Positions 15,101 through 24,601 of a DNA stretch of 44,212 nucleotides are shown one piece after another (within the stretch, counting starts at the first letter, position 1; each line of letters opens with the position of its first letter). The position numbers and the translations under genes are program-made. Source of the stretch: Apostichopus parvimensis (Eukaryota; Echinodermata; Holothuroidea; Aspidochirotida; Stichopodidae); contig KN884450.1 in the NCBI GenBank assembly GCA_000934455.1, positions 1 to 44,212 on the forward strand, written 5' to 3'. Below the pieces are notes generated by a model. It was not told where the DNA came from, ran no database searches, and worked only from the letters and a program-made list of their open reading frames with translations.

Positions 15101-16996
15101 AATGGAAAATCAAGTAATAGGAAGATACAAGTTTCTGTTCAGACTACCTTATAAGACTGACAATTGAAAAGTTCTCCGGTTCTTGTTTTGCCCTTCTTGT
15201 TCTAAACGTTTGGCACACATATAATGGAATACGTTTTTAAGATACATGTGTGCCTTTTTTACAATATTAGATCGCTTTCACGTGGCTAGTAATGATTTTT
15301 ATAGACACACTTCTTTTTCAGAAATCTTCACAGGACGACAACGAGAAGGGAGACAATCAAGAGGTAAGAATATATCATATTTCTTTTGTATTTCAGCTGA
15401 AAAACTACAACAACTGATCGTTTTCCTGGGGACAAATAAAACATTTTTTTTTTATTGTGTAACAGTGAGTTGGCTTGACGTTTCGATCCTAGCAGGATCT
15501 TCTTCAGAGGCTAAATGTCAAGTAACGTACAGAAAGTTTCTTTCATTCTTCTCTCCATCCCTTGTCTACTAATCCCCTTACATCTTTCTCGTTGTGTTCA
15601 CAATGCTCATTAACCTGTCTGTATTCTGTGCGTGTTTTTGTACCTTCTTTTACTGTGCGTTACTTGTCATTAGCCTCTGAAGAAGATCCTGTTCCTTTTG
15701 CACATTCTCTTACACAGGCTCTCTAGTAGATAAGCAGTTTGCTCATAGTTTTATGTTGATTTTCTTTTAATTGAACAAACTATCGATCAGCAATCGACGT
15801 ACTAAAATCTCTTCTTTCTCAGAAATCTTGGAAGACCGGCTCTGGCATAATTGAAAATCAAGAGGTGGGAAGGATACAAGTTTCTGTCCACTTATAAGTT
15901 GTATGACTACCAAATTAGACTGTCAATTGAAAAGTTCGCATGTTCTTGTTTTGCCTTTTTGTTCCCAAATAGTAGAGATTAACATATTAACGTTTTAACG
16001 CTTTAACGTGGCAAGTAATGATTGTCATCGACACATTGCTTTTTCAGAATTCTTCACAGGACGACTACGAGAGGGTAGACATCAAAGAGGTAAGAAGATA
16101 CCATTTCTTGTTTTTTATTTCAGCAGAAAAACAACAACATCAGATCGCATTCCCGGGGACAACTAAATCAGTTTTTCTTTTAATTGGACACACAATCGAT
16201 CAGCTATCGACGCTCTAAATTCTCTTCAGTTAACCTTTTGCATGATTTTGTGGGACCACTATTAAACTGTAATTTTGAATTTAACATGTATCGAGGAAAG
16301 GGTTGTTATCAACTTTTACAGTAAAGCAAGTATCCTTTTTTGGTACTGGTTAATACGTCGGTCAAAAGACGTTCGTTGCGAGCTTTGTGCGCTATTAGTT
16401 ATTATTACCAAATAAACAATGGTTACGCAAGAAACATCGAATATGATAACCACACATGAAATTTAGCTATGGGAACAAGCAAACTACCAATCGTTGCGTA
16501 TGTCTGACACTACCGCCTGTGAAACAGCTTACTTGCTAATTTTATTGGCGAGACTTTATGCTGGTAATGAAGGTTAAGAACAGAGAAAGCATTATTTATC
16601 TGAGAAACATGTTAATGCCTAGTTATATATGGCAGAAACATTCTTTACAATATTTGGGCAATTACACTTCCAGAAACTTAAATGACAGTAAAAGGTTTAG
16701 CATGTAATGTGTATCTAGTATGAAAACAAAGAATACCAGCAATCCAATATAAGCAGACTCATCGTTGATAAACGAAAGTCATTCATCTATGTTGTCATTT
16801 TAGTGACAAAATGTGTAAAACATTCGCATGTGTCGTCTACTTCTGTTTCTTTTGCTAGAAGCCACCCCTTGGGACAACTGAAGACAGTGATACTCTCTCT
16901 AAAAATCAATCAAAAGTCAATAAAGTTGAAGCTATTATGCAAGGTGGACATGCAGATGACTCATATGAAGACATGAATAATCCAATTAATAAGTGA
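3170..16996 (+). CDS. Gene A: Ig-domain receptor with tyrosine pseudokinase and mini-exon tail
   Basis: Type I membrane receptor, about 680 aa if the array copy before the N gap is used. Exons: 3170-3224 (signal peptide), 3654-3938 and 4513-4803 (one Ig-like domain each; Cys, Trp and Cys visible, first ends EGNYTC), 5224-5332 (TM, start AAPIITTIAFIAILAGTY), 8225-8286 (juxtamembrane), 8552-8710, 9011-9121, 9361-9527, 10463-10582, 10804-10915, 11017-11113, 11485-11608 (kinase-like domain), mini-exons 11723-16089, terminal exon 16859-16996 ending DDSYEDMNNPINK-stop. The twelve exons before the array total 1692 bp, exactly 564 codons, and every phase matches. Start: ATG at 3170 gives a compact signal peptide; an in-frame ATG at 3107 exists, but tttacag at 3131-3136 looks like a leader-exon acceptor. 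The kinase is predicted inactive, so the role is probably ligand binding and docking. Ligand unknown. Confidence 0.85.
5333..8224 (+). other. Large intron of gene A between TM and juxtamembrane exons
   Basis: A 2.9-kb intron. It opens with the donor gtgtaag after AAC GA (phase 2) and closes at ctgctag before 8225. It holds a GTA/GTG-rich simple-sequence stretch at about 7945-8100 and a GC-richer block at about 6090-6200 that may be an old dispersed repeat. No exon that fits phase is apparent inside it, though a missed small exon cannot be excluded. Confidence 0.6.
8552..11608 (+). other. Gene A kinase-like domain (predicted pseudokinase)
   Basis: The fold is recognisable by landmarks in order: helix C region ending MPEHPNILKTLGHS, hinge LDFCLVTEYS, helix E YAYGVIKGMAYLDSQQ, catalytic-loop segment CYHPGLCSKRIMVNSFG, activation-segment start KLYCFC, then WALPPE, SDVWSIGFTLCEIF and QQDRPT near the end. 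Relative to active receptor tyrosine kinases: the glycine loop is absent (NISISPTIIQWSG), the beta3 VAVK lysine aligns with Ser (DVIISYIQ), HRD is HPG so the catalytic Asp is lost, the loop Asn aligns with Ile, and DFG is CFC so the Mg-binding Asp is lost. All reading frames are intact with clean splice phases, which argues against a dead pseudogene. Exon lengths 111, 120, 112 and 97 match gene B exactly. Confidence 0.85.
11453..13641 (+). repeat. Mini-exon array, first copy (last kinase exon + 4 A-type, 3 B-type units)
   Basis: Starts in the intron before kinase exon 11485-11608 and runs to the N gap. A-type 42-bp exons, phase 0 at both ends: 11723-11764 (KSSQDDYETVVNQE), 12190-12231 (Tyr replaced by Asn: DDNDRV), 12643-12684 (DDNEKG), 13370-13411 (DDYERV). 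Each has a pyrimidine tract, cag and a gtaaga donor. B-type units: 11902-11943 (KSSKTVYGIMVNQE, donor gt changed to at), 12374-12415 (Asn for Tyr, last codon TAA), 13145-13186 (Ser for Tyr, intact gtggga donor). Using the five intact exons gives 70 extra residues in frame into the terminal exon. A dispersed element sits between the third A and third B units. Confidence 0.85.
12792..13013. mobile_element. Dispersed inverted-repeat element, copy 1, with hammerhead-like motif
   Basis: Two arms of 22 bp, 12815-12836 and 12992-13013, are inverted repeats of each other (one mismatch), enclosing about 155 bp. The left flank 12792-12836 read on the minus strand gives CTGAAGA, a GATCCT/AGGATC hairpin, GAAA and GTC in hammerhead-ribozyme order. 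A matching element lies at the same place in the second array copy, so it was copied along with the array. No coding capacity; family not identified. Confidence 0.6.
13642..13691. other. Assembly gap (50 N)
   Basis: Exactly 50 N. The base before the gap matches the last base of the second array copy (acttttac at 16312-16319), and the base after it matches the first base of the first copy (ttaatattcc at 11453), so the gap falls precisely at the boundary of a duplicated block. Confidence 0.98.
13724..13847 (+). pseudogene. Second copy of the last kinase exon of gene A
   Basis: 124 bp, nearly identical to 11485-11608, with the same acceptor (gtgtatttag) and donor. It needs phase 2 on entry and leaves in phase 0. 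After any phase-0 mini-exon it would be read in the wrong frame and meet a TAA after 21 codons, so it cannot follow the first array in one productive mRNA. It is either the other haplotype placed in tandem by the assembler or a duplicate usable only as an alternative to the first copy. Confidence 0.7.
15470..15691. mobile_element. Dispersed inverted-repeat element, copy 2
   Basis: Arms 15493-15514 and 15670-15691 are perfect 22-bp inverted repeats around about 155 bp. It is almost identical to the copy at 12792-13013 and occupies the equivalent intron. Stem I of its hammerhead-like motif has one more mismatch than copy 1 (flank GGCTTGACG rather than GGCCTGACG). Confidence 0.6.
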
Positions 16997-17214
16997 TTTT
17001 GCTCATAGTTGGTTTGAATATTGATGACAACAAATGGTGGATATAGCAAAATAGGTACTTTGCTGAATCTTAATAAGGATTCGTTTGATAGTTAATTGAA
17101 CCTAATAGAATGATGTATTATTTGTTTCAATCATATGTATTATATATTGGTGTTGGAGTTTTCTGAGTAGCCTACTTTAAACATAAATTATAGCAATTAT
17201 CGTTATTTTTACAA

Positions 17215-17220
17215 ATTAAA
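17215..17220 (+). promoter_or_regulatory. Possible polyadenylation signal of gene A (ATTAAA)
   Basis: ATTAAA about 220 bp after the gene A stop codon. It is the commonest variant of AATAAA, and I see no AATAAA nearer the stop. Hexamers like this occur often by chance in AT-rich DNA. Confidence 0.25.
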
Positions 17221-17819
17221 CTACTTCACGTGTACTGTTGTTGTATATTTGATATTATATCTTGCTCATATTTGATTTTGGAAATAATTGTCGAAGATAA
17301 TATATGTAGTTCGACAACTGTTGATGTATTTGATCCCATGTATCCGTACATAATTTCGCAAACATACACCTACATGGTTTAACTTTCACTGATGGAGTCA
17401 TAACTGGCTTAGTTCTTGAAACTTTCCAATACCAAGCTGCAGCTATAAGCTGTCTATACAGTGCCGGCCATTAGCTAGGCCAGGCTTTACCATCTTCACC
17501 CTAGTGATAGTACAGTGAGTAGCGGTAAGTGTTATTGTTAAGTTAAGTTGAAAACAACTATGCTAGGCTTAACTTCTTAAAGGCTTGGCACACACTTTCA
17601 ATAACCTACGCCGTACTAGTCTAATGACTTTCACATAGGCTTGGCATATGTGAACATTCATTTCGGCCAAACGTAAATAGGCTTAGGCTAGGCCTACAAA
17701 GCAGGCACAGAAGGCTATGATCCCATAGCCTAGCTAAGCCTAGGCTAGTAGTATAAGCCTACGTAGGCTAGTAATAGTAGTAACTTGAATCATTTTAAAG
17801 GCTAACTTAAGACTATAGA

Positions 17820-18640
17820 TGCTAGCCCATACTAGCCTATAGCTCTTGTAAAGAACTGCCGTGTGGGTTCTCGATCAGGCTTCCTGACTCTGAAAAAAAC
17901 ATAACAGTAATACTAATAATTGCTAGCAATGGCTATATTCCTAAGCCTTGACTGTTTAGACGCGTTGGCGCGATGAACTGTAGTTATCAAACCACAATTA
18001 AAGTAGTGCACGTCCACCTGAGAGGTTAACTTTTGTTGAAAAAATAGCCCTAAAGTGACCTAATGTAATTTATGTTGCCTTTTCTGAGTCATCATCATTC
18101 TTTTTGATATTTGAAGAGGATGAAATAAACTACTACTGATGGTTTAAAAATCTGGAGGATTGAAGGTGATATAATGTTTTTTTAGAAAATCTTGGGTGAA
18201 ACAAGAAGGTTCCGCAGCGACAGCTGGCAGATGGGTTGGGGAGCACTGTGATAAATTTTGAGCTCCTCTTGCTCAGAATCTAAACGGTCATAGTGGTAAA
18301 CGTTGAATGTGCAAGCCATCAGCTATATTGTGGTGGGTAGGATATATCAGTTGAAAACCTCTATCTGTGCTCTAGCGGCCTTGGAAAGTGACAAGTTTAG
18401 TGTGTAAGTCAATGGGATCAATTAATTGTGGTGGGACAAAGGTCACAACCTCGGCATTGTAAACAAAATTAAAACGTACGCATCTTAAGACACGTCTTAG
18501 TGAAGAACGGTTTTGTGAAACCGAGATCCACAAAGAACTTTACGCATCATAGTGCAAGCGAAGTCCGAGAGCACTAAGTCCTGGGTGGGTAAGTCGAGTT
18601 TAGTGAAACAGGTCCCAGGACTACGCAGCGAACGTATTTT
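17820..18640. repeat. Diverged dispersed repeat, copy 1
   Basis: Shares several ordered blocks, same orientation, with 21125-21690: gcccatactagcct, gcttcctgactc followed by a run of A and acataa, ccgagatcca, gtcttag/catcttag hairpin arms and caggtcccagg. Spacing differs by indels. No coding potential seen; possibly a non-autonomous transposon or SINE-like family. Confidence 0.55.
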
Positions 18641-19673
18641 CAGGGACCGTGATTATCCCTTCGACAACTACAATGATAAAAGTCTATACGAGCGATATCG
18701 TTTCACGGGAATGGGGCTGATACACTAAAACACAAGAGACAAACTCAACTTCAATAGATATATTGTATCTCTTAGAAAGAGCCCCGAGAGGAACAACACT
18801 AAAGGTATAGCACCTTTACAATTGCTTCATTTCCAGCACCATAGTAAGTTTTATTTTCCTGCACTTAAAGAGCTTTTGGATTGGAACCTTTAAGGGCAAG
18901 GTTTGAACGTTTTGCATTGAAATTTGTCATATTATTTTGTAAATATATCGTTTAGTTAAATATGAAAATTAACAAAAGTACAAAACAAAATGTGTCCCAT
19001 TTGTACATATTTATGCAATGATCATTAATAAACGAAAGGTAACAAGTTAACTTTTAGCAATCATGTGGACAACTTTTATCAGCCCACACACTACTTTTAA
19101 GTAGCCCATCCATACTTAATAAAAGTTGAAAATTATTGTCTCCAAACATTATATTAATGTATTATCAAAGAGCTCCATTTTAATCTCTGTATATTAATAA
19201 AAATGAAGCTGATCACAAATAAAAACAAAATAGTCACAAGTACATAATATCCTTGCAGGCTTTTTCTTTTGAGATGAAGCTTTAAATACTTGTAACATAA
19301 AACTGGCTAAGTTGTTTGACAATGGATCTTAATTGCATATTATTTTTGGTAGCAAACTTTTTCTTTTCTCTTAAAGAAACAAATTTGGTATAAAAAACAT
19401 TAAGATAAACCCGTAGAGCAGGTATAACATCACGTAAACATAAATAAAACGATGTTACCAGAATTGAGAGTATACATGGCACAGCTTGAAAAAAGGACGA
19501 AACATAAAAGAAAGAATACTACAACATCGCTACGATCTTTTGCAAGTCTTGTGTTGAACAATCAATAAAGTTACCATTGCGACAGTAGAATGTAGTTCTC
19601 ACAGAACAAGTCTTTCTTTCAGCAGAGATGGTGAATAGAGTTAATTTGAGCAAGGTTCAACATGTTGCCTTGA

Positions 19674-20027
19674 TCAGTCCTCACTACATTCAAACTTTGC
19701 TAAAGCAATTGTGATTTCTTTCACCTTGTTTCCGAGTTTTTGATCATGCCATAAAGGTATATTGCATACAGTACTACTTGTAATTAGATGTAAAAAGTCT
19801 TGAAGTTGCACTGAATAATCCACACTATGCGGGAAGTGAAGTTTCATCAAGAGATCGGTGGCAGCTGGTATACCACATGTTTCCCTTGAATCATGAATAG
19901 CTACTCTAACTAAAAATATGAACTATACTGCTGTGGACTGCTGATATCACTTCCAAGAGAAAGAAAGTATGGCTGTCTTTTAGAACCTTCGTTGCTTTAT
20001 GTCCTAACCTTCCACACTCGTCCCAAT
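19674..20027 (-). pseudogene. Frameshifted coding remnant of unknown family
   Basis: Read on the minus strand after a good acceptor (ctttctctgcag), a frame opens with WDECGRLGHKATKVLKDSHT and continues to HSSIVHIFS-stop. A one-base shift at TTTTTAG then opens a second frame (VRVAIHDSRETCGIPAATDL onward) running to FECSED-stop. The two pieces abut and have balanced amino-acid composition, so they look like one old coding segment broken by an indel. I do not recognise the family; it could be the end of a host gene or of a transposon protein. Confidence 0.4.
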
Positions 20028-21017
20028 CTGCAGAGAAAGTAGTATGCATTTATTGTGGCATCATTTTCCTTTAAAGAAACCAGAGTTGAGAAGTGTTAAG
20101 ACGTGTTGTTAGTACAGTAAAAATATAGTTTTTTTGGCTCACTCAAATTTATCCCACCATCTTAAATAGTAGTAAGATCAAATACTATCATTTACCTCAA
20201 AAATGTTCCTACTACCTTTCATGAAATAGTAAAAACAAGTTTTGAACACACACAACAAATAGATTTAACCAGTGGTAACATTGGAAAGATGGGGCAGGGT
20301 TGGAAACAGTCGCACCGCAGAAAGTTTAAGCTATTTCACTGTCTGTCATAGGAATAGTTTGGGGTAAGATTGCTATGAAGTGCAAGGAAGCCAAGAGTAT
20401 TCCCTTTTCTTTTTACCCAAGTTTATTTCAGAAGCCAGACGTCTTCTCTCATGCTCAATGAGAAATATATCCCTTGTTGTATGCTACCATTGCCTGTATC
20501 TGTTTACGTAAAGATGTATTCAAAGCATAATCTCAGCGGTTGCCAATGAATAAATATCCAATATTTCTCCTCGGCTGCATTTTCCTTTCTTCCTGAAGAT
20601 GCAAGTAAATGATAAACATCTGAAACTGCTAGAAAAAAAAGGAAAGACGTACTACTCAATATGGAATGTTTCAGAGAATCTGGCACCAAACCTCAGAAAA
20701 AAGTATTACTGCCCAAGAAGCTGAACACATTTCTCAGTTTATTTCATTGATTGCATTTAAGAAAGGGAAATTTAAAAATAGTAGCCTAGTACTACTTAAA
20801 ACAAGTAATAATATATATTTTGCTTTTAAAAGAAATACAAACTTGAGTGATGTAAATTAGGAGAAGAAATTATAGCACCTTCCAGAAACAAACACCAAAA
20901 TCTGCCAAATCCACTCTTATGATATTTCAATAATTGAATTTTGCATGACGCACTGCCCATGCAAGATAAATACGGTGCACAACGTTTAAGATTGTAACAA
21001 TAACAAGCGACAGACAC

Positions 21018-21050
21018 GCCCCCACCCCACCCACCCCCACCCCACCCGCT
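21018..21050. repeat. C-rich tract (G-rich on the minus strand)
   Basis: Runs of four to five C separated by single A (ccccaccccaccc type). The minus strand has several G runs of three or more, enough to form a G-quadruplex in principle. Confidence 0.6.
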
Positions 21051-21124
21051 TACTTCTTGAAATGTTTTATGCCAATACGCAGCTTGTAATAAATTTTAAT
21101 ACCTTAAGTACTAACTTACTAATA

Positions 21125-21690
21125 TAAATACTAGCCCATACTAGCCTACCCCTTACATACATAAATCCACAGCCCTGCTCATGAATTATGGGCTTGCCTT
21201 TATCCCATAGCTAATGACATATGAGAAATGCTCTGACTGAGTATACCATTGGCCTATCGAGTTGGGTTAACAACTTTCAGTAATCACATGAACGGAACTC
21301 GTCGCAGATCTCCAATATTAAGCCTTGTCGCGATTAGCCGCAGCGGCTTCCTGACTCGGGAAAAACATAAGCCTAATATAGTAACACCAATATAATACTT
21401 GCAAACACTGACTATAGGCTTAGGCTTGGATTAACATTCAAAACGTTATGACTAGGCTTCGCGCTATTTGGTCGCACGATTCTGCACTGTATAGCTTATT
21501 AAGTACAGCCAAGGAGACAACTTTACGTATTGATAACGACACGAGAACAGTGTAGTTAAACCGAGATCCAAACAGTACTCTACTAAGACGCATCTTAGTG
21601 TAAGTCGAGTCCGCAGAAACCTACGTCCTGTGTGCCTAATTCTATTTTAGTGAACAGGTCCCAGGTCCATAAACGTTTACTTTAGAGTGT
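21125..21690. repeat. Diverged dispersed repeat, copy 2
   Basis: Same-orientation counterpart of 17820-18640, shorter. It includes a clean small hairpin near 21590 (ACTAAGA, 4-base loop, TCTTAGT) and the caggtcccagg block at about 21654-21664. Confidence 0.55.
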
Positions 21691-24316
21691 TAAAGTTCAA
21701 ATGCCTTTGAAATTATTTCATTCGTAGTGTACGTGAATTAAGTCTGAGGCACTGATTCTTAGGATGGGGATTAAGTGATTGTTTTCCTAACAAAATCGAC
21801 ATAGCAATTGTAACAATAGAAATATTTTTTAGAGCACTGTTCATTATTTCGCGATTAATGTTTCAGTTCCCTAGCTAAATAATCTGCCCTGCGAACAATG
21901 TGATCTTTGAATTTGAATCGATAATTGCCCTCTATCACCAGAAAATTCTATTATACAAGAAATAAATCTTAGACAGCTTAGTCGATAAAGCTAAGTAATT
22001 GAATAATCAATATCTTAAATGAGCATTTTATATTACAAGCGATCTTCATAACCATATATTTATAACTTAGCAATGTAATTTGTTACAATATTCACAGATG
22101 ATGAGCAAATAAGAGAGTAGATGGTTAGGATAAGACGTTTCAATCACATTGTAATTTTCTTTCTTTTCTTTCAACTGAAATGGGGGGAATTTGAACAACA
22201 TGAAAGAACTTCATGTACAGGTTCTTACAAAATTACTATAAATGACGTAGAGATACCTCTGGTTGGCCGGCTTCGGCTGATTTGATGCTCGTAGGGCGTG
22301 TCACATCCCATTGTAGTCGACAACAGGTTATAGATCGGGGTTCAAGATAGTGTCAAACATGATCAATGAAGGGAAGTTTAACAAAAGAAGGTGACGACAG
22401 TTAGAACATCACGGAGAACGATGTCGTCCGACGTATACACATTTAAGTCTCTTTGCTGTAAACTCCAGATAGCGGGATTTTAGGAGAGAAAACCACCAAA
22501 GGGGAACCCGTGGAGCATGGAAATAGCTACTAAATTGAACATTATGATATGCACAGTCAATATCAGGGAACAATAAAAACCATGACGTCATGTAAAAGAT
22601 AAACGTACAAATGGTTCATTCATTAGTACATGAGAAGAGGCACTCCCAATACATGTGTACGATGTAACATAATTCCTCTAACGTAGAATTGCATTTCGAG
22701 TTTATAAGTAGAATTGCAAATACAATTCCACTTCAGTAGAATGCATTCCACGTAAGTTAAATTAAGGGGTAAATGTTAAACGGCTTTCCATAGAGTCAGG
22801 GATCTTGAATTATCCAAAAAGATAGTCATGCATTCTGAAGCGTATGCAGCGGTCTGCCGGCAAGAACGCGCTGGAAACGGTTTTTTTGTGGGTAGCTGAA
22901 ACCGAAGGATGTAAATCGCCTCACCAATGGATTCGCGCCTGACAACTGCACTCTTACTGACTATGAGAAAAAGGGGTGGGCAAACTTCACCGGGAGTGCA
23001 ACTGATATTACTTAACAAAAAAAAAGAATACACTACAATTATAATTTATGTATCTGAGAGCCCTTGTTGGGGACCAGGCAGAGGAGGAGGAGGGGCGATT
23101 CTCGAAGCTACATATTGTTTAGATATTGCATATTCACCTATAGCGAGTTTAAACCACAAAAAATACATTGGAAAGGCGGACATTTAATTTCTCTAGAATG
23201 TATTTCATAGTGTCCTCGTGAGGACACAGCCGGCATGACCCCCAAACTATGGGAGATGTAGCGTCGTTAGGAATTTCTTGGTAACTCGTATAGATTTTTA
23301 TACACAAAAACACAAGTCAGAAAAGAAGAATTACAGTTCCCTGGAATGTTTTCAACGCTGAAATATGAGCTTGTGACTGACTCGGCATGGACTGAGGACT
23401 GATCCCATGCATATAGCAATAAGTAAAGTGCTACATGCCAGCTTTCAGGGGTGTCCAGTGACAAAATGGAATACATTTAACTCATATTTAGCTTAATGAA
23501 AGAGAAGAACAAAAGTTGCCTTTACATTTTTATTAAGCTAATTTTCTGTTATCAGAAAATACCAGCCAGATTCATAACGCCATAAACTAACAGACAATTC
23601 ATCTATACGTATAACATAAACTAAAGCTTTTATTTTACTACAGCTTTATTTTTGGCGAAAATGGTTACCAATAAATCAACCATTGAAAAAAAGGTAAACT
23701 TATTACAGTTGTAAAGAATCCAAATCTTTTTGGAAGGTCTGGATTTTGAGATTGAGAGGATGCGCGTAACGTAAGTCACAGATAAATCAAATGAAGTGGC
23801 AAGAAAATGCTCCTTTCGAGAGAGTAGCGAGAGAGAGCTAAACTGTGAAGAGAAAATGGACAGGTAGGGAAACACAAAATGTGTAACAAAATATATTTCA
23901 AAGGTGAGACATGCCTATTAATCCTCACTAACAATGCACCAATCAGTATTGTGTGAGAAGAATACCCAAAGAGGGCACAAGTATGTTTTTAACGGTCATA
24001 AACAATGGACAAGAGTTCACAGTAATTTCATAGTCTTTTTACGCTGAACTGGTAACTTTATCTTCATATCGAACCAAATATTTGAGTTCTTCGTTTCATT
24101 TTCTTGTAGCAAGATGAAACACATAGATAACCGTATGTATTTCCTAATTTATTTACATTGAAAAGAGAGTTGGTAGCACATGGAAAAGAGCGTTTTATGG
24201 ATCCAAATAAACACGTATAAGCTGATATAACCTAAGCCAGTATAATTATATGACGATTTACACACAGGTACTCAGTACTTAGTCTATGCTAGATCTCTCA
24301 GTTCTTTGGCTAACGT

Positions 24317-24465
24317 TCAAACATTTGTGAAATCAATATCTTCACACTGAACAGCTGCTGGCAGGCAAGTAGACGCAATACGTTGGTACGTTGGTTCAAA
24401 GATGGCTTCATCGGCGGCTGGTGATGTTTTGGCCATGAACACCAGAGATAATTGTAAGTCAGTAT
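24317..24465 (-). other. Possible alternative 3' exon of gene B
   Basis: On the minus strand an open frame follows a possible acceptor (acatcaccag), reading ADEAIFEPTYQRIASTCL and ending CEDIDFTNV-stop. It enters in phase 1. The gene B exon starting at 25383 has an internal donor at 25292 (GAG G, then gtattg) that leaves in phase 1, so the two could join. The main model uses a donor at 25281 and the exon at 24813-24887 instead. Speculative; no transcript evidence. Confidence 0.25.
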
Positions 24466-24601
24466 ACTTAAAGATAGTAAACTCAATCGAATTAAACTCC
24501 ATAGAATTAACAAATAAACAGGTCTATGGCTAAGCTGAAAAGTATTAATAATAAGGTACAAAGTCTAATTTCAAAATGTCAATACTAATCTCACTTTATA
24601 G

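Larger units (their letters stand above)
13692..16319 (+). repeat. Mini-exon array, second copy (kinase exon + 5 A-type, 4 B-type units)
   Basis: Near-identical to 11453-13641 but about 440 bp longer, by one A+B unit. It begins with a second copy of the last kinase exon (13724-13847; ends KIEYLKIKNQQ). A-type exons: 13960-14001 (DDYETV), 14432-14473 and 14895-14936 (DDNDRV), 15322-15363 (DDNEKG), 16048-16089 (DDYERV). B-type units: 14147-14188 and 14617-14658 (YGIMVNQE, donor changed to at), 15075-15116 (YGIMENQ; a possible gtaata donor at 15114), 15823-15864 (SGIIENQE, gtggga donor). The A-type units at the two ends keep Tyr; the internal ones have Asn. Confidence 0.85.
16997..24316. other. 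Region between convergent genes A and B, repeats and remnants
   Basis: About 7.3 kb with no intact gene. It holds the 3' flank of gene A, a segment rich in AGGCTA/TAGGCT words (about 17450-17850), two diverged direct-repeat blocks, a frameshifted coding remnant at 19674-20027 and a C-rich tract at 21018-21050. Other reading frames here are short and lack splice-site or codon support. Confidence 0.5.

Noticed and set aside
12012-15572. Open frames of 60-110 codons spanning mini-exons and introns
   Set aside because: They read the mini-exons in the wrong frame (e.g. SFSEIFTGRQR) and run through clear acceptors; the phase-0 reading is consistent with the flanking exons.
11723-16089. Mini-exon tyrosines as ITIM or ITAM motifs
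   Set aside because: DDYETV lacks the hydrophobic or Ser residue at -2 needed for ITIM, and the spacing between cassettes does not fit ITAM. YxxM and generic SH2 sites fit better.
22927-23187. 86-codon plus-strand frame MDSRLTTALLLTMRKRGG...
   Set aside because: It contains low-complexity GRGGGG and has no splice or domain support and no neighbour it could join.
24398-24452. Start exon (MASSAAGDVLAMNTRDN) for the orphan exon at 24602
   Set aside because: It leaves in phase 1 while the orphan exon needs phase 0; joining them gives a stop within a few codons. The minus-strand frame there is longer.
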